Shown here: positions 40,893-50,800 of the stretch, in pieces
Layout of the letters: each line of letters opens with the position of its first letter
How positions within the stretch are numbered: position 1 is the first letter of the stretch
From: Motacilla alba alba
Taxonomy: Eukaryota > Chordata > Aves > Passeriformes > Motacillidae
Direction of reading: 5' to 3'
Assembly (NCBI RefSeq): GCF_015832195.1
Contig: NC_052027.1
Location: 2,666,001-2,730,000, forward strand
Length of the DNA stretch: 64,000 nucleotides
Position numbers and translations under genes: made by a program
The notes under the pieces: generated by a model
The model's input: only the letters and a program-made list of their open reading frames with translations
What the model was told of the DNA's origin: nothing
Databases searched by the model: none

Positions 40893-41004
40893 TTTTCAAA
40901 ATGATACACAATTAACCAGAGCTCCTGCACCTCTGGAAGTTGTTACTTCCCTCTCATTTTAAATAGCCCAGGAATATTTTTTAATGCATGTTTCATATAA
41001 ATTG
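40893..41004 (+). repeat. 112-bp dispersed direct repeat, copy 2
   Basis: Second copy of the segment at 38975-39086, in the same orientation and 1.9 kb away. Similarity stops sharply on both sides (copy 1 continues ccacttagagg, copy 2 aatttcatccc), so only this short block was duplicated or it is an unrecognised repeat family. Confidence 0.85.
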
Positions 41005-41337
41005 AATTTCATCCCATATTTTATCCTTAAACTTCTGTGACATCTGCTCCCACACACCTGCTGGTGGCAGCAGCACCTTTATTCTCACTCCAGTGAAGCA
41101 CATGATTGCAGGACTTTCTCCTCCCCATTATGCTATTGAGAAAAGTGTAAATCTCATTATTCCAGGATATGAATTAAAATAAAACCTTCTTGGGATGCCC
41201 TTGATGCCTCCCTGAAAGGTGAATGCCTGTTAGCACAGGCCTGCATTCCCAGGGTATTCAGCTCTTGCAGGTGAAGAATGCATTTAAAAAGTCCTGAAGC
41301 CTTCCTGCTGAAGTGAAGCAGCTAAAAACATGTGGGG

Positions 41338-41367
41338 AAAAAAAAGAAAAAAAGAAAAAAAAAAAGG
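41338..41367. repeat. A-rich simple repeat
   Basis: A run of A interrupted by single G residues. Similar A-rich runs occur at 26760-26779 and 27590-27627, and a T run at about 37997-38011. Confidence 0.85.
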
Positions 41368-41895
41368 AGAATTTCTTTCACTGAAATACAGTGAAAAAGC
41401 CACACCAGCATCAAGGGTGGTGCTCAGCACACTTGAGCATCAACCAGATCTTGCAGATTCCTGTTAAATACATTAAGAATATGTAGTATCAGCAATAGCA
41501 GCTGCCATGGATTTGTCTGCTGTCTTTTAATGAGTCCTCACTTTGGCTGTTCCAGGTGTCAGGGGGGTGAATTTGTGTTCACCTGCAGAACCTTCCCCAT
41601 GGGCAGACAAGAGTAGAATCAAACCTAGGACAGAGTATTGGTGATGGGGAGAGGAGAGGGAGTAACAAAAGAACCAAGGTCTTTTCCTTGGCAAACAAAG
41701 CCCATTTACTAAATTCCTATAAAATGAAGATTCCAGACTTTAGGCACAAGTGTAGTTTCCCCCAAAAAAACAACAACAAAAGAAGGTATTACTGGGTTTG
41801 TGAGAGCCTGGATATTGACAAGATTCCCAATATTCTGGAGATCTTTAACGAGGAGGAGTAGAAACTCTGTGTGCTGGGAGGTTTTGTGCTGGTAA

Positions 41896-42545
41896 CAGGG
41901 TGAGTAAAGCCTGAGAGAGATACTAACAATATACAGGGTGAGTAAAGCCTGAGAGAGATACTAACAATGTACAGGGTGAGTAAAGCCTGAGAGAGATACT
42001 AACAATATACAGGGTGAGTAAAGCCTGAGAGAGATACTAACAATATACAGGGTGAGTAAAGCCTGTGAGAGATACTAACAATGTACAGGGTGATAGTAAA
42101 GCCTGAGAGAGATACTAACAATGTACAGGGTGATAGTAAAGCCTGTGAGAGATACTAACAATATACAGGGTGAGTAAAGCCTGAGAGAGATACTAACAAT
42201 GTACAGGGTGAGTAAAGCCTGTGAGAGATACTAACAATGTACAGGGTGATAGATACTAACAATACACAGGGTGAGTAAAGCCTGTGAGAGATGCTAACAA
42301 TGTACAGGGTGATAGTAAAGCCTGAGAGAGATACTAACAATGTACAGGGTGAGTAAAGCCTGTGAGAGATGCTAACAATGTACAGGGTGATAGTAAAGCC
42401 TGTGAGAGATACTAACAATGTACAGGGTGATAGTAAAGCCTGTGAGAGATGCTAACAATATACAGGGTGATAGTAAAGCCTGTGAGAGATACTAACAATA
42501 CACAGGGTGAGTAAAGCCTGTGAGAGATGCTAACAATATACAAGG
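41896..42545. repeat. 38-40 bp tandem array, about 17 units
   Basis: The unit runs cagggtgagtaaagcctg, then agagagatactaacaat and atac. It has two variants: 38 bp (ggtgagtaaag) and 40 bp (ggtgatagtaaag). I count 17 copies of the ctaacaat core, one in a shortened unit near 42250. Variants alternate locally (gatactaac/gatgctaac, atatac/gtacac), so higher-order duplication is likely. An open frame of 87 codons on the minus strand (42155-42418) is a by-product. It lies about 340 bp past the inferred CHL1 poly(A) site. Confidence 0.93.
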
Positions 42546-42887
42546 TGATGGTTTGGTCCAGGAGAGGATCTCATGGAATCAATGAGGAATTAAATTCAGG
42601 CTGTTTGCAGGTCAGCTTCATCCTGCTTTGGTGTCATATCTACAGGGCTGAGGATCCATGCTGTCCAAAAATCCCAGTGAAAGCCAAGGGCAGCTCAACC
42701 TTGGTGTGAAACCAAAAAACAAACCCCACATGTCACAGCCCAGCGAGGGCTGTGAGTCACAATTCAATCAGATCCCCAGCAAATAAACAGTGTCAAGTGA
42801 AAAAAGAATCAAACGAAACCCCCAAATCAAACAAAAGAAACTTGCCGATTGCAGCCAAGGCTTTTGAAGATTACATCAAGTCAAACT

Positions 42888-42893
42888 TTTATT
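42888..42893 (-). terminator. Candidate CHL1 poly(A) signal AATAAA
   Basis: The minus strand reads GCTAATAAAAGTTTGACTTG. Downstream in transcript direction, at about 42810-42845, comes a strongly T/G-rich stretch (gtttcttttgtttg followed by ttgggggtttcg), as expected of a GU-rich downstream element. Cleavage would fall near 42865-42878. This is the best signal-plus-element pair beyond the CHL1 stop codon. Confidence 0.6.
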
Positions 42894-44025
42894 AGCAAAG
42901 TTGTATTTCATGTAAAATGAAAATATCTTTTCAAACCGTACGTGCACATCTGCGTGGTACAAACAGCAACTACAGTACAACACGTTTCTCTAAACTTTAA
43001 TCAATGCACACTAACATTTAGCTCCCAAAAAAGTAACATTGTGATGGTGACACCACATTTGCTTTGATCTTTTTCTCATGAAATTACAAAGTCTCTTGTT
43101 TAAAGTCAGAACCATAATAATAAAAAATGAACAGACAGAATGCTTTGGCTCAAACCCCCCGAGGGGCTCCTGCCTGAAAACAGAACAAATCAGTGCAGAT
43201 CACTTGCGATTTGACATGAGAGATCCAGAGCTGCAATGTAAACATGTCCTGCTACTCCAGCGTGGTTTGTACCTTGATTTTTTGTCATAAACACTGACAG
43301 AGATGCAGCTGAGGGTGTGATCCATCGGCAAACAAAGGGAATTCACCATGAAGGATTTCCTTTCTTTCCATCTGTTCTTACAGGTAAGCAAAATGAGCTA
43401 AATACACTTCTCATCTGCAAAACAATGGCTGTGAAAAATGATGCTGAGGTTTCCTCTCAAAAGCTCAAGAAGCAGTGAATGTTATTCTAACTTTTCTTTA
43501 CAAAATGTGGAGTCACTGTTTAAAAACCCCACCTTTATTTTTAAATATATATAGAAAGATTGTGCTATATTTGCTTTCATGTCAAAAAGAATATTGGCCT
43601 GAAAACTTTGATGAAAACCTCTCGTGCCCTGGATTGAAGCCATTCAACCAATGGAAGCAGTTCCCAGGAAAAGAGCTACTCACTGGAATTTGTGGAACAT
43701 CAACACAGCAGAACAAATATCAATCACTAAAAAACAATCATTAAATCATTTGCTAATTAGATCCATTTAAGATGTGAGTTACAACAAAGGTTTTTAAATT
43801 TTTTTCCTGCATGAACACATGATTTTATCCAGAGGGGGAAAGTAATTTCCTGATTTGATTCCTAATTCTGCTCTTCCTAAAGATCCAGCCCCACCAGGGG
43901 CTGTGCTTGTATCCTGCTGAGAGTGCAGAGCCACGAGGGCTTCTGGAGATTGGATCCCCTGATTTTGACAGTGAGGGAAGATGGGGCTGTTCCTGCAGGT
44001 TCTTGATAAAGTCATTTAATTTTTA

Positions 44026-44042
44026 TATACATACACACAGAC

Positions 44043-44084
<42 letters not shown>

Positions 44085-44106
44085 TATATGTCTGTGTATA
44101 TGTATA
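44026..44106 (-). repeat. TA/CA microsatellite within a 23-bp inverted repeat, CHL1 3' UTR
   Basis: The arms 44026-44048 and 44084-44106 are complementary at 22 of 23 positions around the core acagaca/tgtctgt. The 35-base loop holds (TA)n and, on the plus strand, (AC)11 at 44062-44083, which is (UG)11 in the CHL1 transcript. More TA repeats follow to about 44117. Confidence 0.85.
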
Positions 44107-44727
44107 TATATATATATAAAATTAGAGAGAAATTATCAATATTATGCTGCTCTGGGAATCCAAACAGCTCCCTTGGGAGAAGGAACAGAGGGGTTTTCCC
44201 CATTATTTAGGAAGAGCTGATTTTATTTGTTTAATCTTATGCACAGTCAAAACTGCGCAACTTTTTCAGCAAGACCCATCCCTCCCTTCTTCCAGAGGCT
44301 GCTTAAATCCCCAAAGCTGGATCTGTGGGAAATGCCTCCTCCCTGATGGGTGGAATTACATCCTGGCTTGACTTGGGTATCAAATCTGAAAGTGCCATTT
44401 CCCCTCTCACTTGTTCTGAGGCAAAATGTCAGAACCAAATGGACCCAACCACAGCCTGGGATGGGAGAATTAACAACTCCCTGTTCTGCTCCCATGGCTG
44501 GACTCCCTCATCCCAGCAGGCAGGCTGGAATTCCCTGCTAGGTGTTCATTAATGAAATCCCCACGGATTTCCAGCAGGTAATTTTAATAAACACCCTGCC
44601 CAGAGAAATAAAAAAAAAATCCAAAAAATATCCCAAACAAACCAGCATAAAGATTTAATGCTCAGTGCTCTATTTCAGAACAGGGAGTGGTTTTTGGGGC
44701 TGTGCTGTGCAGGGGAAGAAGGTGGAC

Positions 44728-44772
44728 TTTGATGACCTTGTGGATCCCTTCCAAGTCAGGAATTCCATGAAC
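44728..44772 (+). mobile_element. Decayed CR1 tail in the CHL1 3' UTR
   Basis: gtggactttgatgaccttgt, ggatcccttccaagtcagga and attccatgaa resemble the last 45 bp of CR1 in plus orientation. It is short, so similarity by chance cannot be excluded. Confidence 0.5.
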
Positions 44773-46528
44773 TGCAGAGCACTTGGTGACACTTCTACTG
44801 AGCTACATGGTCACACTTGCTCTCACCTGGCACACACCGAGACAAAAACACAGCCCAGCTCCCTGCAATGACAAAAAACTCCTCAGGGAAACCTCAGCTT
44901 GCTCTGTTAATTCACTTTTGAAAAAAAAAAATCTCTAAAAAGCCATCACCAACCTGCACTTTCCAGGGTACCTTTACAGCAGAAAAAATCCCAGTGCAGG
45001 GAAAAAAAGGAAAATAAATGCCTGGGGAAGAGAAAACAGCCCAGGTGAGTGAGATTTCCTGGGAGTTTAAGCCACTTGTTTAATATTCACTGGGCATATT
45101 CCTCAAAACCCGTGTTCAAAAATCCAGGTTCCATTGCACATCTTTTCTTCCCTGTTTGATTTTTAGGTCCTGAGGCATCGTGGAACACCAACATTTAGAG
45201 GTTTAAAATCTGAGCGGAAAAAGCTGCACCACCAGCACATCACAAACACCTCTTAGCAGCAACAGAGCAGGAGCTGCACGGGGGATTTATATCCATTATT
45301 GGGTCATTTGACACTCACTGATACGGTCTGAAACAGAGAAACTCAGCATTGTTTAACAGAAGCATTTTCTGGGATGAGGGGTCTGCTTTACCTGCAGTGC
45401 TCCACAGGAAAATGTGATGGGTGTGTGCAGGCACAGCTCCCCCAGGCCAAAGTGAGGATTTGGGGGAGCCCACCCCAACTTTATTCCCTAATTTTCAAAG
45501 AGCTTTGATCACTGCAGATGATTCCCAAAGAAAATACATTAAAACCAGCCCAAAGCAAGCAGCAGGTTGTTACAAGGCTAATCAGTTCTTAGATTTTATC
45601 TGGTTTGGGCTGCAGCAGACACGAGTCAGCAGATAAAGATGCTGCTGGGAAATGTCTCTCTTGATGAGATGCCAATTTTCACATTTCTCTAATTGTGCAC
45701 TCCCTTCTTTGGAAAATTACTATCTTTCCCCCCCAAAATTAAAAGGCTTTTGGATCTTTCTGGTATTTGGATTGAGTGAAGTACAGAAAATAGAACTTTA
45801 TAAATAATAAAAAGTGAATAATGTGGGTCACTGATATGGGATGGGATCATTTTTCATTGAGGGCAGATTTCCACTCCCCATTTTTTACTCATAGCCTGAA
45901 TGGGGCTGTTTAGGGTTTGCTTTTCCCAAACAGAGGTTACACAAAAAGCCCTTAAAAGCTCCAATTAAAACCCCAAAAAGAGGCACAGATCAGCAGAAGC
46001 TTGAGCACCAAAGGCTTCCAGAAACTGCCAAACTCTGAGGAGCAGCCCCAGCCTGGGGGGAGCTGTGTGGGATCCACAGCCCTTCCACTGGGAAAAATCT
46101 GCATTTCCCTGGGCTTAACTTTAGCCCTTGCTGGAAACTCAGAACCATGGGAGTAATTCTTGCTTCCTCTCTTTCTTCCACTGAAATCATGGAGGAGCCA
46201 TTTGGGGATATTTGCCTAATTGCTATCAGGATGCCAAACAGCTTTTAGGATCTATTCCTCCTGCAGGAACTACTGAGAACACTTTTGTAATGGGAGTGAC
46301 AGAAGAAATGAAGCCACGTTGATGCTCTACTCAAACAAGAAGATTCAAAAATATTCAATTCAAAAATGCTGTTAAAAAGAGATTCAGAAGATTCCAGTAC
46401 AAAAAGACCAAAAAAATGTGCTGTACAGCTCGGCTGAGTTAGTGTTGGAGAGGCAAAGGACCAGATTTAAACCAGCATTCAGTCAACAAAATAGGAAAAC
46501 AAACTCTACCAGAATATTTTCTTTGCTT

Positions 46529-46562
46529 TTTTTTTGTTTTGTTTGTTTTGTTTTGTTTATTT
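46529..46562. repeat. GTTTT-type simple repeat
   Basis: Run of T with regularly spaced G (tttttgttttgtttgttttg and onward). It lies in the inferred CHL1 3' UTR, where the transcript would be rich in A and C. A minus-strand AATAAA overlaps its right end (46556-46561). Confidence 0.8.
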
Positions 46563-47605
46563 AACAGTGAATAGGCTGAGAAGAAATGAACTCTTGAAAT
46601 TCGGGTAGGTCTAGTTTGAATGGTGAGAGGTTTGGATGATTCCTATGCACACAACTCCTTCTGAAAACTAATTTTGCTGGTCCAAATCCATATTGAGAAG
46701 CAAATCTACTCATTCCTACACAGCTATACAGACCCATGCTAGCAAACATGTCTCAGTTCAAAATAAAACCAGGCTGCTCTGGACTTGTGTCAATATTAAT
46801 ATCATATGTACAACGTCTCCATGAAATGTTGGCTAGCTCACAAATATACAGATATGAGACAGACACCAAGGAGTTTGCTCAGAAATGCAGCTTGCAGCTG
46901 GGAAAAATTAAAAATATTTCGAGTGATGGTGGATGGGAACCCTGTTTTTCCTTGCCACAGGAAAGAGCTGCAGCTTAACTTATTAAAGGAAATAGTGCCA
47001 GCTACTGGGCAGCAGCTTCACCCACACTCTCCTGTGGGTAAGGCTGCATTTCTGTGTGTTGGAATTGACGTCAGCTGTAGCCACTAAAACGGTTTTCTGA
47101 ATATCATACACAAAGGGAAAAAATTATACAATATATAGAATATATTTCTCTGGTATTTTAAATTCTAATTTTCCTCATTGTGTCACTTTGCAGAGTAACC
47201 TGGTTTTGTTGGTGCCATAACCTCGAGGTTATAACCAAGGCCATGAGGGAATTTGACACACACAGCTGTGACGACAGCCATACAGGGCAAAAATGCTACA
47301 CAGAGAAACATATTCCAAGCCTAAGAAACACCTGGAACAGCAGGTAAGGACACAGATGTACCACCAGAGCAAACTCTGCTTTGCTCAGACTAACACATCG
47401 TGTAGAAAAAAGATTTACTCTGTTTTACTCAGAAGAAAACACATAGAAATTAGGATGGAAAAATCATCTTTTAGTGGCAGTGACTCGTTTTTGTATTACC
47501 TGGATGTCAGGATTTTCCTGTCTGGCTCAACTGGCACCCTGCTCCCCAGCACACAGGTAACTGTGGGGAGCTGACCAGGACAAACACCACAATCAAACAC
47601 CAATT

Positions 47606-47822
47606 TTAGGCGTGGAGAGGAAAAGTCGCCGTAGAACTCCCAGTGCTTTCCACTGATCCTTTCTCCTTAGATCCAGAATAAGCTCCAATAAATGAACCAT
47701 CTTCATTGAACATGCCATGCTCCCCTTCTCCATAATCTACCAGACTATCAGCACTTCCAGTGGCTTTAATGTCCCCGTTAAGTGACTGGAGGCTGCCTTT
47801 CAGCGGCTTTTCATCGCTGTCA
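47606..47822 (-). CDS. CHL1: CHL1 last coding exon: distal cytoplasmic tail with FIGAY ankyrin site, stop TAA
   Basis: Seventy-one residues from [15 protein letters not shown] to STATFPLHA, then TAA at 47608-47606. It contains [21 protein letters not shown] and SFIGAY, the CHL1 version of the L1-family FIGQY ankyrin-binding motif, whose tyrosine controls ankyrin recruitment in the family. The last residues read FPLHA; the human protein ends FPLRA as I recall. The acceptor is ttattttgtag. Confidence 0.97.
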
Positions 47823-50800
47823 CTACAAAATAAAGAGATGCCTTTCCAAAAATCTGCCTTGCACTGCTCGAGGGATGCTGCTCCTGCCTTGGGAAGGGGA
47901 GAGTGAGGGACACCTGGGTGGTGCAGTGAGGAGGATCTGACCTCTGAGTCCTACCCTGGTGCTCCTCACACCTGAGCTCCCCCACAGGGGATTTTGTCAC
48001 GATTCCAACAAATTAACTGGTTAATGGGAATTATCAATACCCATCTATTTGGGGTTTTTTCCCCTTTTTGCCTTGGGCAGACAGAATGGACAGAGAGGGA
48101 GGGGGAAGGAAAAGGGAATGCTGGAAAGGATTGGAGGGGTCTGTTCCAGCCACCAGGGCTGATGTCAAGTCTTTGGAACCTCACAGAGAGACACTTTTCA
48201 TTTTACAAAACACTGGACAACATTCAGGGCCTATTTATTTCATTTTGAGGTGTGTGGATGAAGTGGTATCACATCAGTGGGTCACATCTCACTGCTTTGG
48301 GAGCATCCCTTTGAGTTTAAATGACCAATAAAGGTGATTTTCCCATTTTTTTTCTGCTGTTATTTTATTTTAGCAGGGTTTATCTCACTGGAGTTTGCCT
48401 CTGCTAAAGGGGAGGAACTGAGAAAAAAACAAAGTAGGATCAGTGTCTGCATCTGCAGTCTCTGTCCAGTAAAAATTCCAGGGAAAACCGGAAGAACTGG
48501 GAAAAACCAAAGCAGAATCAATGTCTGCAGCTGCAGACTCTACCCAGTGAAAATTCCATGAAAAAGGACAGGCCCACCACAAAAATTCTGGGAAAAAAGG
48601 GGGATTTTGCTGGCCATTCTTCCTAATGGCACCAGAGAAGAGGAACAAGAACAGGACATTTGGGGGCATTGGGAAAATATTAAAAGATTATATAAAAAAA
48701 AAATAAATTAGGCCTCTGGATTAGGGACATAATTACTCAAGTAGAGCCCTTGCTGCTAATGCCAACTCAGTGTCAAATCTTTGGCAATTTTATCTAAGGA
48801 GGGACAGAGAAATGAACCTGAGCTTCATTTCTCCAGGATGGACTCGATATGTGCATAAACAACACAGAAAAAAATCACTACTTTTCTGCACAAGGCATTT
48901 CTGCTCAGAAAAAAAGACAAGTTTGGATTTCAGGGGGAAAGGAGGGGGTCAAAGTTATTAACCTCAGGGCTTTCTTACCTTTCTAAATATTTGTCCCATT
49001 AGAAAGCATTAAAAATTAAATAAAGATGAAATTATGCAGAAAAAAAAGCCCTACTCCAGTACAAATAATGTAGTATATATAAGTGGGATTTCAACAGCAA
49101 TTTTATGCCCTTAAGGGCAGAACCAGTTTTCCAGCACGGTTCTTGTAATTATGTATTTTCCTTCATATCACAATTACATATTGCTACAAGTTTTAGTTAT
49201 TTTAAAGCAGCCAAAGTGGTTATTTCAATTCTCCTACAGGGATTTCTGTAGAGAGATGTTTGGTTTTATTAATATTTTTTACCATATTCCAAACTTTTCT
49301 TTGTTTTCTTCCCCAAAATTCCCCATATTACATTATTTGGGTCTGAGTTTCAAAAACCCACTGAAGACATAGAGTTCAGTCCATTGACTTCAGTGGGCTT
49401 TTCAGCAGCACCCCAAATTATCATATATATTTACATTATTCATACAATGCTAATTAAAAAAAACAAAAAAAAAAAGTGAAAAATAACCACCAATACATCA
49501 GCATTTCCTTATATCCCAGCTTGGATGGATTGAAATATACTGGATATACCTTTATATTCCTACTCTTATCCACTCCTATGAGGTTTGCTTTGAAAATGAA
49601 AAACAGCATTAATTGCATGCCATAAAAATGTCCTGAATAATGATGGCATTTGGAAACAAACAAAACCCCAAGAAACACAAAGCCTTGTAAAAGCAGGTCC
49701 TATTTACCTATATTCCCCAAAGATTTCATCTTTTATTGATTGAGCTTCAGGATCTGGATGCAAATCTTCTTTTTCTTTCACTGTGCAAATAAAATAAAGG
49801 ACAGATCTCTGTGTTGTGTTCTGCCATGGATTTTTCTTTTCCCAGGGGCAATGGGAAAACCATCTGCACTCACCTCCAGCCTGGCCTGGAGCTGGCTGGA
49901 CACAACTTCCAAGAGTTTGGGACCATTCCCTAATTTATTACGAGCAAGTATTTATAGAATCATGGAATGGTTTGGGATGGAAGGGACCTTAAATCCCATC
50001 CAGTGCCACCGGGGATATCTTCCCACATCCCCAGGGTGCTCCAAGCCCTGTCCAACCTGGCACTGAATGTTTTCAGAGATGGAGCATCCACCACCTCTTT
50101 GGGTAACCAGATTTCCACTTCAATACATCTACCTAAATCCTTACTCCCTGCCTGGAAGGTGACAGAGGTAATTTTTAGCAAAATATTCCACTGTTGAGCT
50201 GCCTGTGGAAGTTCTGTCCATGTGTCCAGCAGCAATTCCCAGGTGGAAAGTGGGCAGGGAGTCCTGCCAGCAAGGACCTTGCTGGATTAAATGCTGGAAT
50301 ATTCCAGGAGTGCTGGGAAAGGCCTTTGCAGGCTCTGTGACCAGCACACAGCACAGCTGCACTTACATCCATGACAATCCCTTCCGTGGATATTTATCAA
50401 AAGCTACAAATCCTAATTGGATGTTTGTGCTCGCGGCCTTGTGGCCCCCAGAGAGAAACCTCTGAAGGATGTTAGTTATTAACATGTGAACAGAGGGAAA
50501 GGACAATAAATCCATTTACCTGAATATTTGCCTCCTTTATTTCTTCTGACAAAGCAAATTGTCAGCAGCAGCAGGGTGAGCAAGGCGATGGCGCACATCA
50601 GCCCGATGAACCAGCCCTGGGTGGAAATCCCCTCGTAAATGCCAGCGTAGGCTTGGGGAGATGGGAGAGGAGCAAAAAGGGAGGAAATTAATCACAGGGA
50701 AAGGGCAGCAGCCCACGATAACACGAACACATCACATTCCTCTCTGGACCTTAATGGAATCTATGGCTACTGATGGTGCTCGGCTTCAACGCGAGGCAGG

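Larger units (their letters stand above)
35216..41895. other. Intergenic, CR1 tail and 112-bp direct repeat
   Basis: Features recognised are the G-rich motif at 35562, the CR1 tail at 36505 and the duplicated segment at 38975 and 40893. The 137-codon open frame at 35722-36135 (minus) is not recognised as any family. The stretch 39240-40260 is GC-richer but shows no exon-like structure. Confidence 0.55.
42870..47605 (-). other. CHL1: CHL1 3' untranslated region (inferred)
   Basis: This is the region from the stop codon to the first convincing poly(A) signal with a T/G-rich downstream element. The length (about 4.7 kb) is plausible for CHL1, whose mammalian mRNA also has a multi-kilobase 3' UTR. 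It holds a TA/CA microsatellite in an inverted repeat (44026-44106), a decayed CR1 tail (about 44728-44772) and a GTTTT-type simple repeat (46529-46562). No splice or coding signal is recognised in it. The end is inferred, not shown; earlier cleavage sites may also be used. Confidence 0.6.

Noticed and set aside
41338..41367. A-rich run as the tail of a retroposed gene copy
   Set aside because: No coding remnant or target duplication is seen next to it. It reads as a simple repeat.
46556..46561. AATAAA on the minus strand as the CHL1 poly(A) signal
   Set aside because: It comes from a GTTTT simple repeat, and the sequence downstream in transcript sense is A/C-rich rather than GU-rich. The signal at 42888 fits better.
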